DNA of 64,000 bases from Nectonema munidae (Eukaryota; Nematomorpha; Nectonematoida; Nectonematidae): positions 124,001 to 188,000 of the forward strand of contig JAUIRK010000099.1 in the NCBI GenBank assembly GCA_030549495.1. Reading direction: 5' to 3'. The notes below the pieces were generated by a model that had not been told where the DNA came from, ran no database searches, and saw only the letters and a program-made list of their open reading frames with translations. Every line of letters starts with the position of its first letter. Positions within the stretch are counted from its first letter, which is position 1. The translations under genes were made by a program, and so were the position numbers. Below, one piece after another: positions 11,440 to 24,500 of the stretch.

Positions 11440-11790
11440 TTAATTAAATTCAGTTAATGTTTGAGAAAAATTTTCAATAAACATCCAAACTGAAGGAATT
11501 TTATCTAATGAATTCTTCAGGACATTCGTGTATCCTAACAATGGATGTGCGACAGGGGTTAAAACTTTTAAAACCATTTTTATAATTTCAAAATTTTTTA
11601 TAAAAGTTATTTGATTCAGTGAACACATCACTATTATTACCCACATTACTCTTGCACTGCCAGCTCCCATTCCCGCCATAGCTGCGGATAACTGCAGGGA
11701 TTTTATCAAGCCCAATTATCTTGTTTATAATTGTGATGGTATCACTACCCCCTAGTTCAATAAAAAAATCGCTTATATATGATAACATAG
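11440..11790. repeat. Dispersed repeat, copy 1
   Basis: Sequence around 11617-11745 recurs in degenerate form at 42.74-42.83 kb: GAACACATCAC-ATTATTAC, then an AACTGCA...GATTTTAT block, then a CTTGTTTA-rich tail, in the same order and orientation. Minus-strand translation of both copies shares KS-x-QL ... VMCSL ... FE-x-x-K, so it may be coding debris of an unknown element. Two overlapping minus frames (11715-11440 and 11788-11588) cover it. Confidence 0.55.
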
Positions 11791-12477
11791 TGAAAAGAAA
11801 TTGATAATATTTATTGAGTACATTCCCACTTCTATTTTATCTTATAAAACCTGGATAACGCCTTCGGCTAGAACTACTTTGTATTCGCTATATGTTGCAT
11901 CGAATGAAGTTAATGATCTATTCATCTTGCTGGTAATGCATAACTCTTTTATTAAAGTTAGGTTCTATAACACGACCATGGCAAGAAGAACGGCAAAGCT
12001 AGTTACATACAACCTATCAGTCTTCTCCTTTTGTTTGTGCAAAGTTTATGATGAATTAATTTTTCGAGTACTCGATTCTTTTGCAAGGAGCTAGCGATCA
12101 CTGACTTGGGCTCACAAAAAACGGCCCACTGATTATATGCTGCTTCCCTTGCACCATGACATTGCGAAAACTCTAATGATGGCCTGAATGTAGACATGAT
12201 ATCCTTATATCTTGAAAAGGGTTGCGATATGGTCTAGCCCGAATCTTCGTTGTTCAAACTCATTAGTGTGTTTGTGTCATCATGTATCTTTCAGCTAGCG
12301 TACAGTTTCCTTTCTAAACGCTCATTACTTGTCAAAATAAGTAAGAAAGTTTCAAAGAGAATAAGTATAGAGTGTTGGGTCTCTCTATGATCGCCTCTAA
12401 TCCCACTTCTTTTCAACCTCTATTTTTGAATCTCTAGCTCAAACCTCTATCTCCGCCTCTACAACCCTCTTTTCAGC

Positions 12478-12559
12478 ATGATAAAACTGAAGCACCAACA
12501 AACGGTGTCCAAACTAAGCGAGCTTAATAGCGGTGGTTTGTTGATGAACGCGTTCACTG
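12478..12559 (+). CDS. LARP7: LARP7-like exon 1
   Basis: ATG at 12478 opens a frame MIKLKHQQTVSKL and continues to MNAFTG, where donor G|GTTTGC (12560) fits phase 1. A pyrimidine-rich leader (about 12385-12475) precedes it. A later in-frame ATG at 12544 is an alternative start. The 47-nt intron to 12606 ends TTCCATTTAG. Confidence 0.5.
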
Positions 12560-15500
12560 GTTTGCAAGTTTTCCATCCTTCTTACTCACCGCCCTTTTCC
12601 ATTTAGGTAACGCTGGCTCTAAAAGTCCCCTGCTTCTGCCTCAAGTGGTGAAACGGAAAGTGCCTCGACATCGTCACGTCAAGTTGCTGAAGAATCTTGC
12701 AAGACAGGTCTCTTTCCTTAGCTTTTGTCAAATCCAACCTGGCGTCTCCTTTCGTAGTCTCCTAAATTTTCCTCGAACCCCCTTCTCTCTTAAGTTTTGA
12801 CGTATGTTTGATCCAAAGTGTCTGTTGACAAGTATTCAGTGTTGTGTGTATACATGCAATAGGCTTATTACTTTTTTGTAACGCTAGCTCCTTCTTCGTG
12901 AATCGATAATGTCTTATGATTAGAAGTTTATGCGATAATTTGATAAAATTGTCTGATTTCAACTTCTAATTTTAAAGTTATTTTACCCTTTGTGGACTAG
13001 TGTGACACCGGTGTGCCAAGAAATGAACATCGTTTGCTTTAAATATATAAAATTCTATTCAAAAAGAAGGTATACGATTGGGCTTCAAAATTAAGGGTTC
13101 ATTTTTCAGTTTAAAAATTTCTAGGAAAACTTTTGTTATTTACACAAGTAAGCAAAATTACGAAATTATAAACTGAATTATGTTACATTCTTTGTTCGAA
13201 ATTTGAGTAAAATTCCAACTGTGTAAGTATGTATAAAATTTGCACTCCTCAAAAGAACTGAGGGCAGGAATGCAAAGTTTGTCGAGGTTTTTCATATGGG
13301 AGATGCAAAAAAGTTGCTAGGTGGACTCTGTCACGTGTTTGTCATAACTTCAACTCTTTTTAGCTGGAGTTCTATTTGAGCGACGACAACCTGATCAACG
13401 ACCCGCACATGCGATTTCTCCTGTCGCAGAGGAATGGTGGTATGCGAGATTTCATTCCTTCCTTTTCCATTTGAAGGAGCGCTGCCGCACTTCACTCGCT
13501 AGCTAAGTGATCACCAGCCACGCCCACTCACGGCACTCATTTTATTTGACAGAAATTGAGTTGCAGAAGTTTCTCTCCTTCCCTATCATCAGTTCCTTGA
13601 CGAACGACCTTGAATGCCTGCGCAACGCGGTTCACCTATATGCTACTCACTTTCAGGCACATTTCTTTTATCCTATCTTTTCAACGCACTCTCCATTCGC
13701 TCCCTAACCCTGCTATTCAAGCTCTTTGCCTCCCTACCTATCTAGATCCGTGGCTCTTCTTTTTATGCTCAATGCACATTATGTTTCCTGCGGAATAGAG
13801 AGGAATGCCTTTCCAATGCCTATAATATTTAAAAATTAAATTACAAAAATGAATTTCGTGTACTTTTCATATGCATAATTGCTTATGCTTCGACACTTTT
13901 ATTATGATCACGCTTGTCATATTTTTAATAACAAATAACAAACTTCAACTGTGAAATAGATATAAAATTTGAATGTAAAAACATGAGATTTTTTCCCTTC
14001 TAGATTGCTTATTCTAGGAGAGTAAACTTGTTCACCTCAACTTAATGTCAACTAAAACAAGGGGAAGGGGGTAAAACAGAATTGACATATTATGTTATAA
14101 AGTAGAAAGGTATATGTTTAGAAGTTGAAAAGAGAGGCCGAATATAAATGGGTGAACGATCGCCAACCCCATTTATCAATTTAGCACATTTTTTACAACA
14201 ATTTGTCAACAAAAAGTCGGCCTTCATTAAAATGCTAGTCGTTGTACAAAGCGCTATGCATAAAATACAAAGCTTCTTTTACTCTTTATAGCTCTAGTAT
14301 AAACCTTAATTTGTCTAATGGATCGCTTGATAAAGTCCGTGAAGAATAAGAAATTTGCCGATACTGATCAAACAAAAAAAGACGATTAAGCCAATACCGA
14401 TGTGGCACGGAATTTTACGAATGAGGGTATTACATGGTATGGGGTGTAGTGTATTTTCTCTGTACAACTAACTCTTATTGTGAGTGATCTTTGTACATTT
14501 GTGTAGATATGCTGTTGTTAGGGAAGCTGGATTGAAATGCGAGTTTATAGCGGGGAATGTGTTTGGATGTAGTGTTTTTTTGTGATTACGTTGGCGCTAA
14601 TTGGAATCTTTCTTGATAATTTCCATATGTAGATGGACTTGTGCTGGTCGAGATTGAGGGTGTTAGTGGTGACCTAAAGACTTGCGGATTTTTTCGTTTC
14701 CCAATCACCATTACTTTTTTTGTAGGTTTTGTGTAAAGGGAGTGCTTAAAGCATATGTTTTTTAGATGGTGAGAAGGATATCAAAGAGTTTGGAGTAGGT
14801 GATTCTGGAAAATTCGTTTATATATTTTTTTAGAAGTTTAAATTTTGAAATAAAGTTTTTCAAAGCGCTTTTAAAAAGAACACCTCGACAAGGATGTGAA
14901 ATCTGGACGTATGAGAAGACTAATTATTATTACTGCTTAAGTTATATAAAAACTCATTGGGAAAGAAAGCAAACGATAAAAAACCAATGCCTGAAAGGGA
15001 TAAGAAAAAATTTTATAAAGACATTCTATTTTTAGCATTGAATCTTGGGAAATTAAGAAGTGGTTAACTCCTTTTGTTACTTGGAAGGAATGTAAATGTT
15101 TTCTGAAAAAATAATAAAAAAACATCTCCACAAATTAATCAAAGTTAAACAGTAATCGCAATTTAAAACTACAGAAAAATGTTACTGGCTGCACTCTAAC
15201 TAAGCCGAACACTTTTCGCCCTCTTCAGTTTGATTCTTTTTCCTTAGTTTATCCCTCTCTTCGTTCACTAATTAAAGCGACAGTTTTGAACCATATATCT
15301 CAGCTGAACCTCTTCTGTTGTTTTGCTTTTAAATTCGCTATCAACTTCTCTGTACTTCATTTCTCCTATACTTTATATTGTATCTAATTTTGCTCTTCAT
15401 TCTAAACGGATTCTGCTCATTATTAAATTTATTGATATTACATTTATTTGTTGACAATGAATGCAGAAACCCTTGTTGAAAAATTAAAGTTTTAAAAGAT

Positions 15501-18500
15501 GATGTGGAGAATTATCTCGAGTTGATAATTTCAGATCTTAAGTATGATAATCAAATAATGAATAATCTACAAAAAATTGAAAATTGTTTTCATAACAATA
15601 GTAAATCTGTCTCTAATAAAGCATATAGTGAAAATGTTGAAACTAGTGTATTAACTCCTATAACTAACGATAATTTGTTTGTTTCTAAACATTGGTAGAT
15701 TCCAAAATCTTATCTAAAATTTTTGATAAAAACTTCTTTATCCATAAAATAGCAAAAAACAGCGTGTATTGAAAAGTATCGTTTGTAATGATAAATCCTA
15801 TATTAAGTTCAAGGATAAAAAAGAAATGGATGAAGCCTCTTTATCCTTAAATGATAATCAAATAAACAATAAGGTGTTTGTGAAGAATTCATTTCTTCCT
15901 AAACGTATACTTAAGGGATTCCTATCTTTTTGTATAATGAGAATATTGATCAAATGCTTATTGACCAAAACGATTTACTCAATATTGAACTTGAACTTGG
16001 TACAAAGTATGAATTAAAAAATAAAAAAATGTTAATATGATTCATCTTTTAAAAAATCAGGTTTAAACTTTCTGCGAATAAAATATTTTTAGGCCCCGTG
16101 TGTTTTGACGTTATTCCTTATATACGAAGAGTTAGATGTAATAATTGCATTCGTTATGGTCATTTGTCTTCTGAATGAAAAAAGGTCCAAAAATATGTAA
16201 GCCTGATGATCCTTAGGGATACAACTTTTTTTGAGTTCACAACCCTGTACTATCTTTGGAAGAACTTTTGGGTAAAAACAACAAAAATAAGGTTTTTTCC
16301 GTTTAATATTGAAAAAAGGTCAACCATGACCCATCAACAAATAATCACTCAAACTCTGAAATCAATTGAAAATGCATGAATAAAAATGTAGTATTATCAT
16401 ATTGGAATTTTTTTTTAAAAAGTTTATTGATTAAAAAACAAAAAAAACTTGACTAAAAGTTGAAAGAGGACAAATTATTAGATATGATGAAACGCAATGG
16501 CAAGTTTGGCTTCTTTTTATATACTTTATACAAATCCTGCATAAATTTTGTACCTCTTCGTAATTTGACATCAGCAGCTTCTCAACAAAAAATACTGCCC
16601 TTCAGGCTTACGATTAGAACTGGAAGCCGCTCATCCATGAAAACTCGCAAAATACGACCAAGACGTTATGCTGGCAGCTGACGAATTGAGGTTTCGTCAA
16701 ATTTTTGGTTAAAAAGATGTTTTGCATTTTCACTTCAACTCCATTTTTGGCCGGTGTTCACATTTGTTGTATCGCAAACATCATCAAAATCGAGCCCCAC
16801 AAATTAAATTCATCTAAAACATTCGCGATTCCTTCAGAAATAGACTCCGCTTTGCCATCATTTAATTGTATGACACTCAATTTCACTTCTTTCGTTTCAT
16901 TTTTGATAACTGAGATGATCACCCTATCGTATATACAAATTTAATTTTCAATTTTAATATTGAAATCCTATATACGATGATTATATATTGATTATCATAT
17001 TGACATGAAAGTTTAAAAGCTATTAACATGCAAAAAAAGTAAACAATAAGCCAATAAATTTTAGAATGTAAATATAAATGCTAAAGGAGTAATAAAAAAT
17101 GATTGCAGTAATTTATGATCCTATACTTTATGCATTTCTTGCTGTATACGTTTTTACAAGATGGGATAAAAAACTTATATGGATGTCTCAAAAAATAATT
17201 TGTTGATTGGTGAATATAATTAACTAATTATCATCAAAAACGGATGGAAGAGACATATGTATAAACTTAAAAATAAATTTAGATAATTGAACTTGATAAA
17301 TATTCCTACTTTTAAGAACTCTATATTTCGAAAAATATGCAGAAGTTTGACTTTTATAGTCTAGACTTTTTTGTATACATTCAATATCATATGTATCAGA
17401 ACAGCCCCGTTTATTGTTCCGCGATATAAATGCTACAAGGCTAAAGCAATGTAAATTTTAAGTTTAATGTCACTATTAAATAAATTCTCACATCGTTTTT
17501 ATCCTCTATTGAAATTGATTTAGCAAAATGGAAAAACGTTGTAATACATAATTAATATATATAGGCCTCCCAGTTCCTATAACTTAAAAAGCTTTGTGAT
17601 GGATTTTAATTCGGCATTCATTTAGCTTTTTATTACTAATGTTATTCGTCCGAGTACAGCACACTAATTGATCATTTTTTCATTAGCATAGAATACTAGA
17701 GTATTCTATATTTCTTATATATCCTTATATGTTCCTATATTAGTTTCTCTATCGCCTACATCAAACTTGTATCACGCTTTGGCGTATTTCTACTAGTGGG
17801 TCTTCAGACCTTTTGAAATAACCTCAAATTCTACTCACAAGTCTACTCCTGTATTTTAATATGATATGATATAAAACTTACTCGTGCATTTGTGAAATAT
17901 ATTTCTTTCTTTCTTTCTTTCTTTCTTCTAAAAGACTCTTCTTTCACACCGAAGAAAAAATGGGTCAAATTCGATCCTCATTTATAAGAATTTTTAAGAA
18001 CAGCTATATCTTCACATATTTGTATGCATCATAGTTATGGTAACAGAGTGGTAATTTTTCTTATGGACGATATTTTTTAAAATTTTAATGATATATTTAG
18101 TGAGAATTTTATCCTCAATCAAACTTTTAATTATGATTTTCTAAAAAAAGGACTTTTTTGATTTGGGTTTTTTAGAAATAGATTTTTTCCTGAAATACCA
18201 AACTTGGCTAATAATCAACATATTCTTGCAGGAAAATTAAGTCATGAAATGAACTGAGCATCGTAATAAAAAAATCAAAAATAAATTATAGTTTATTTAA
18301 AATATAAAAGTATGTTTATGAGACTTAAAAATTGGACAGCACAAGTTCCAAAACTTAAAATTTTAGCTTGAATAGAGTTCATATTTTACGAAGTAAATTT
18401 GTTTTTTCGGGTGAGCATATTATTTTTAAAAGAAGTCAGCTTTAATTTAGATGTTTTCTCTCAATGCAAGATGATTAGCTTTTCCGAAAGTAGAATACGC

Positions 18501-21500
18501 ATCGAATGTGCTTGTGTGTTTTCTTTGATCTTTCACTGTATTCATTTTTTAATTATTCCATGTACACCCTTTTTTTGTAAAGTATAACGTCTTTATCCTT
18601 TTTTGCATCTAAAATCTTCATTTACTTCTTCATCTTGATTCATTAATTGTCATGTGGGGGTTGTAAACTTTGCTGTTCACTTTTTGTTCAGTAGCTGCAT
18701 TCCATTTCTTTATTTATTTTTAAGGCGTCTGAAAACCTTGAAAGAATTTATCGAATACATCCTTTCTCCGAATTTCGAATGGCCAGCATTAGAGAGAGCT
18801 TTGACGCTCGAACTATTTACATAGTAATTTCTTTTGCATCTCCTTCATTCTCGTTATCCTAAGATGATGGTAAAACTCTGATACAACAAATCTCCTAGCA
18901 CTCCTGTCTTCTTCCTATAGAGGTCACCGTTACGAGAAAGCAAAAGAAGGAGTAGAGGATGACACGAAAAAAGCGTATTGTAACGTGTTTGTAGTTTGTA
19001 CTTATTTTTAACCCTATTAGTAAAACTATGAAGCAGTAGCTGGAAACTTTTTTTGCCGTACGTACTTTTGTTGAACTTTTGAAAAGCGCGCAACTCTTTT
19101 GATAAAATATACTAAACGAGTGTGTGCTAGTTTAGTCACTATATTTTCCGGTTTTGCTTGCATTAATTAAAATTTGAATCGAATCGTTGTAAGCATGTTT
19201 CTTTGTTTACGATTCTCGTTTTTATCTCGAAACAGATGAATCAAAAAAATTTCATAAATGTAACTTCAAACTTGTTTAGAAATTGAGCATTCTTTCTGAG
19301 TTTTATTGTCCTTTTGTATTTTTTTCTAACAACAAACATCCCCATTTAAAAGTTTTTTTTGTTTAAAATTTTAACAAATTCAGTAAATTTAAATAAACCT
19401 TCCTTGAAAAATGTTATATTTATGGGATAATAATCATGTATTAAAATAAGTATCAAAATTTTGTATTGCAAATGAGAAAAAGACAGGGAAAAGTTACAAT
19501 GGAATGTAATGTTAAAGAGTGAAGAGTAAGGTGTTTTTTTGAATTTTTTTAGAAAATTTTTTACTTACATCCAATAGGAGTTGGAAATACTTCAAAAGTG
19601 ACTTTATCAATAAATTTCACAAAAATATTCATCATGGGGGGTGCACAGTCTATTCTAATGATTTTTGTGCCAATGGTTAAAGGATAGGGACAGATTTTTT
19701 TTCGAAAATAAGAAAAATATTTATAATTTCTGATCAGTTTTATAACAAATCGAAGACGCTGAAAAAATGATGACTTGTAAAATTAAAAAAAACTTTTTAA
19801 TCAAAAATTTGAACCTTTGTATGTTACTTAAATCATTCGATATAACGCAATTTAACTATTTCAAATATCACTAAAATATTATAATTATTTTTAAAAATAT
19901 ATTGGAAAGTTTTTTTCTTATCAAAACAGATACATAATAATCAATCAAACATGTCAAAAGTTTGTTTTGATTGATTTATGGAAATGTATTCTTATATCTG
20001 ATATTGTTTGAAAATGATTACAGTTATAAAGATATTTTTGAAAAACGATGAAAAATTTTATAAATTGAATTTAAAAATTTAAGAATAAAATAACTCCATA
20101 AAGTATTTATATTATATTTAGTTTACTAATTAAAGATCAGAAGTCATATTATTTCGAAGATAGTTTCTTTCAAATTCTTCAATTCTTTCTTTCTACTCCA
20201 CACATCATGAGTTTTATCTTATTAATTTCCCCAAGCACAAAAATGCTTCTTAGAAGTAGTGTTGGTAGTCAGTTCCTTCAAATTTTTTATTTCACACTTC
20301 CTTTCCCTCGCCGTCGGCACTCCCTTTATTTCATGAAAGGAAAGAAACATATTATTTTTTATGAAGTGTACTTTTGTTTATCATTCTGTTGATGCCATTA
20401 TTTACTTAAGGGTACCTTCTGAAGTTGTGAACAAAACATTCCAACTTATTCACTGGTCTGTTATCTATATATCAAGATATTAATTCAGTTATTTATATAA
20501 GTGAAATTTTAGAAAATTCCTAATCAATACCAAAACTTTTCCTGGCGAATCGCGTGTAGGTCAACACAGACTTATTCCTGCCGATTTATTTTATCAAGAA
20601 AATAAGAAAAATTAAACTTTAAAAGTTTGGAGATAAAAAACGAGAATATTACAAGTTATACAAGTAAAAACAAATGGTGTATTAGAAAACGAAAATAATA
20701 ACTTAGCAAAATCAAAAATAACATGGTAAGAATAGGAGAGAAAGTTTTAGGTAAAGTTAAGTTTTTAAAAAACAAAAATAAGGTAACTTGGTTTTGGAGT
20801 AAAAAGGTTAAGGAATGTATAGACGTAAAAAGAAAAGCATTTAGAGCTTACCAGTTAGATGAAAGTAAAGAAAAAGAAATAGGGTATAAAAATGCAAAAA
20901 ATAATTAGAAGGAGTAAAGAAGAGAGAATTTTACAATTAAAAGAAGAGAATGAACGCAAAAGAACTAGTGATGTTTTCAAAATAGTTAAGCAAAAGAGAA
21001 AGTTAAAGCAAAACGTAGTTGGGATTCCTTGTATAGTTAATAAAGATGCATATTTAGCTAGTAATTTAGTGGATAACACCTGGTCGCATTTTTATAAAGT
21101 TATCTTTAATAATGAAAATAAGTTAGGAAATCTAGATGCGGTCGATAAAGTTGAAGGACCTTGCGAAGCTGTGTCTCTCTCATGTGTACTTTTGACCAAA
21201 TGAAACCAAATAAATCAGCTGGATATGGCGGATGCTGTTTTGAAATGTTAACGTTATTTATAATTAAAAATTCGAGGGTTATCTTTTTGTGGGCCCACCA
21301 CAGTTCCAAGTGAAAGTTTTTGAATCAGTTGTTGTTCTTTTTCAGGAACTCTTTCCTCACTCCCAGCTTCCACAACACTTCTGCCAAACTCACATAACCC
21401 ATAAAGTAGTGCACTGGCTTTTCAAGTCTTTTGGGGAAGTAACATATGTTAAGTTGTCAACGCCATTCAATCCCCACACCTCTCAAATGACAGGTCACGA

Positions 21501-24500
21501 TGAAGCCTTCAAAAAGCGCTTTTCTGCTTTCATAACATTTTCAAGCAAAGAAGCTGCTACAAACACTCTAAATGTATTTTATGATCCATCTTCATTTTAT
21601 TGATCTTCCTTCTTACATCGAATAAGTAAAAATGAACCGCTGTTCTTCCTATATCAGCGATACTTATGAAGCATAAAGAGACAAAGATTCTGTCGTGAGA
21701 TAATCACAGTTTCCAGCCAACTTAAAAGTCGGCCAAAAGTTAGGGAATTTGAAAAAGAGGGCATATTTTTAGAAAAATCATGAATGCAAGTTAGAGATGA
21801 TTCTTCCCGATTGGCAGGGAATTTTATAGTATGTTTGGATACGTCGGTTGTTGCTCTGTTAGATTTCTGAGTATTTACCACTAAGAGTGATTTTTCTGAA
21901 GTTTTTAAAAAAATTTCAAACTTATTAACCCTATAGGAGCATAAAACGCAAATTTATAATGAAATATAAATATAACAAAACTGATTTCTGAGTATTTACC
22001 ACTAAGAGTGATTTTTCTGAAGTTTTTAAAAAAATCCAAACTTATTAACCCTATAGGAGCATAAAACTCACCCTTTACCAAAAAATTAATTGTACAAAAT
22101 TGGTCCAATTATGTCCTTTCAAATGTCATGTTTCCTAAAATCGCTAGCTTGCAGCTTTTGATACCATTTTCATGGTAGTTGAATAACCCTTTCATGTCAA
22201 AAACTGTCAATCAAAATCAAAAATTAAAATTTTTCGACAAAATTTCACATAACCTGTAGTTAACCTTATAACCTAGGTTCTATATTATATACTCCCTTGA
22301 AAATTTATAATTATATACATTTTTGAACGCATAACACTTTATATATTTAATTTTTTTCAATAATCATTAGAAAATGTCAATCAAAATTTTGATTGATCAG
22401 AAATATATCTTTTAAAATATTCTTTCAAATTTTTCATAAAATATATGTTTTTATACTAAATCGGCCATACTTGTTTAATTTCTGGACTCATTTTTTACAT
22501 TTAGGATGTGAAAATACCTATAAACGTTAATCAAATTTGCGGTTTACTTATAAAAATTATCTCCAAAAAACATTCATTTAAATTTTACATGAAATCCATA
22601 TTTTTATACCAAACTAACCATACTGGTTTTATTTTTGGACTATATTTTAGTTTCTGACAATGTTAATAAAATTGGCGGTTTATTTCTGAAAACGGCCTTC
22701 AACAATATTATCAATTATTTATTTTTATACCAAACAATGCTAGTTTCATTGATAGACTGAGTTTTTGCATTTAAGATTTGAAAATATCTATAAATATTAA
22801 TCAAATTTGCGGTTTACTTCTAAAATTTGTCTCGAAAAATTTTGATTCAACTTTTATATAAAATATATGTTTTTATACTGAATTGATCATTCTGGTTTCA
22901 TTTCTGGACACCGTTTTCGCATTTAGATGTTTTAAAATGTCAGTTTCAATTAAATTTGCGGTTTACGTCTTAAAACTATCTCCAAAAATATTCTCTCTAA
23001 TTTTACATGAAATATGTTTTTATACCAAATTAACCATACTTGTTTCATTGGGCTCAGGTTTTGCTTTTAAGGTTTGAAAATATCTTCAAGTGTCAATAAA
23101 ATATGCGGTCTACGTCTGAAAACAGTCTTCATGAATATTAAAATTTTATATGAAATATATATATTTTTATACCAAATCAACCAACTATAGTGAATTATGG
23201 ACTTAGTTTTGCATTTAGGAGTTCAAATACTTATATCTTATAAGTAAGTGTCAATCAAATTTGCAGTTTGCTTCTAAAATTTGTCTTTAGAAATATTGAT
23301 TCAAATTTTACATGAAATATAGGGTTTTTTACCAAATCAATCATGCTGGTATCATTTCTGGACTCAGGTTTCGCATTTTAGAAATTTAAATATTTGTCTG
23401 TGTGTGGTTTACGTCTGAAAACTATCTCCAAAAATATTCTCTCTAATTTTACATAAAATATGTGTTTTATAACCATACTAGTTTTATTTCTGAACTCAGA
23501 TTTTGCATTTAGAGGTTTTAAAATGTTTCAAAGTGTCAATCAAATGTGTGGTTTACGTCTAATATCTACAAAAATATTTTTGAAATTTAAATAAAGTTTC
23601 TATTTTTATAACAAATTGAAGATGCTGGTTTCATTTTTGGACTCAGTTTTCGTATTTGGTGCTTCAAAATACCTGCAGGCCTCAATCAGATTTGCAGTTT
23701 ACGTCTAAAAACGGTCTTCAAAATATTTTCAAAATTTCAAATAAAATATCTGTTTGTATACTAAATTAACTATGCTCATTTTATTTTTGTACTCCATTTT
23801 GGCTAATACAATTAAAAATATCTGGAAGTGTCAATTAAACTTGTGATGTATGTCTGAAAATCAATTCTGTAAAAAAAATTTCAAAAAATTGTTATATATT
23901 GGTTATATAGTAAAAATAGATTTTTTAAAAATATATTTTAGCTTATAATACTTTCTTCAATCATGTTGAGTATGAAATATTTATTAAAAAAAAACAAAAC
24001 GTATTATAAAATCTTTTAAAGATTAGTGTGGGCGAAGCCCTATCGTCTTTTTCTTCTTCGGACTGTCCAGTCATCGCACGGGTTTGTGCATTCCCATTTC
24101 AAGGGCAACTTTGTTCTCTGCATTCAACCTATTTTTCTTCTTTTGATTGAAATCTCGTTTTATCCTTTTCTATTTTTATTTTGACAGTACATCAGAGATT
24201 TGCAATTGCAAAGAATGAGCACATTTGAAGAAAGCAATCAATTCTTTTCCTCGACATTCTACAATCTTCCAAGTTTTAATTTAAATATATTATCTTTCAA
24301 TCTTGTTTTACTACTTTAGCAAAATATTTCCTTAGTGCTAACCAGAAACGCATTGACTTTTTATTCGATAAAACATTTTTTATTTTGTTATGAAAGCATT
24401 TTACTTTCACTCCCCCTATCTCAAAAAGGAAGAGTACTCTAAATTTAAGGCTTTTCTGAAAATCAAAGAAGTCTCGTTATTGTATAATGGCGCACTGAGT

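Noticed and set aside
16135-16180. Zinc knuckle RCNNCIRYGH as evidence of a host CCHC protein
   Set aside because: Context is broken, AT-rich and LINE ORF1-like, with no splice sites or coding bias.
17895-17930. (TTTC)n run as a regulatory element
   Set aside because: Simple microsatellite in an intron; nothing else supports a function.
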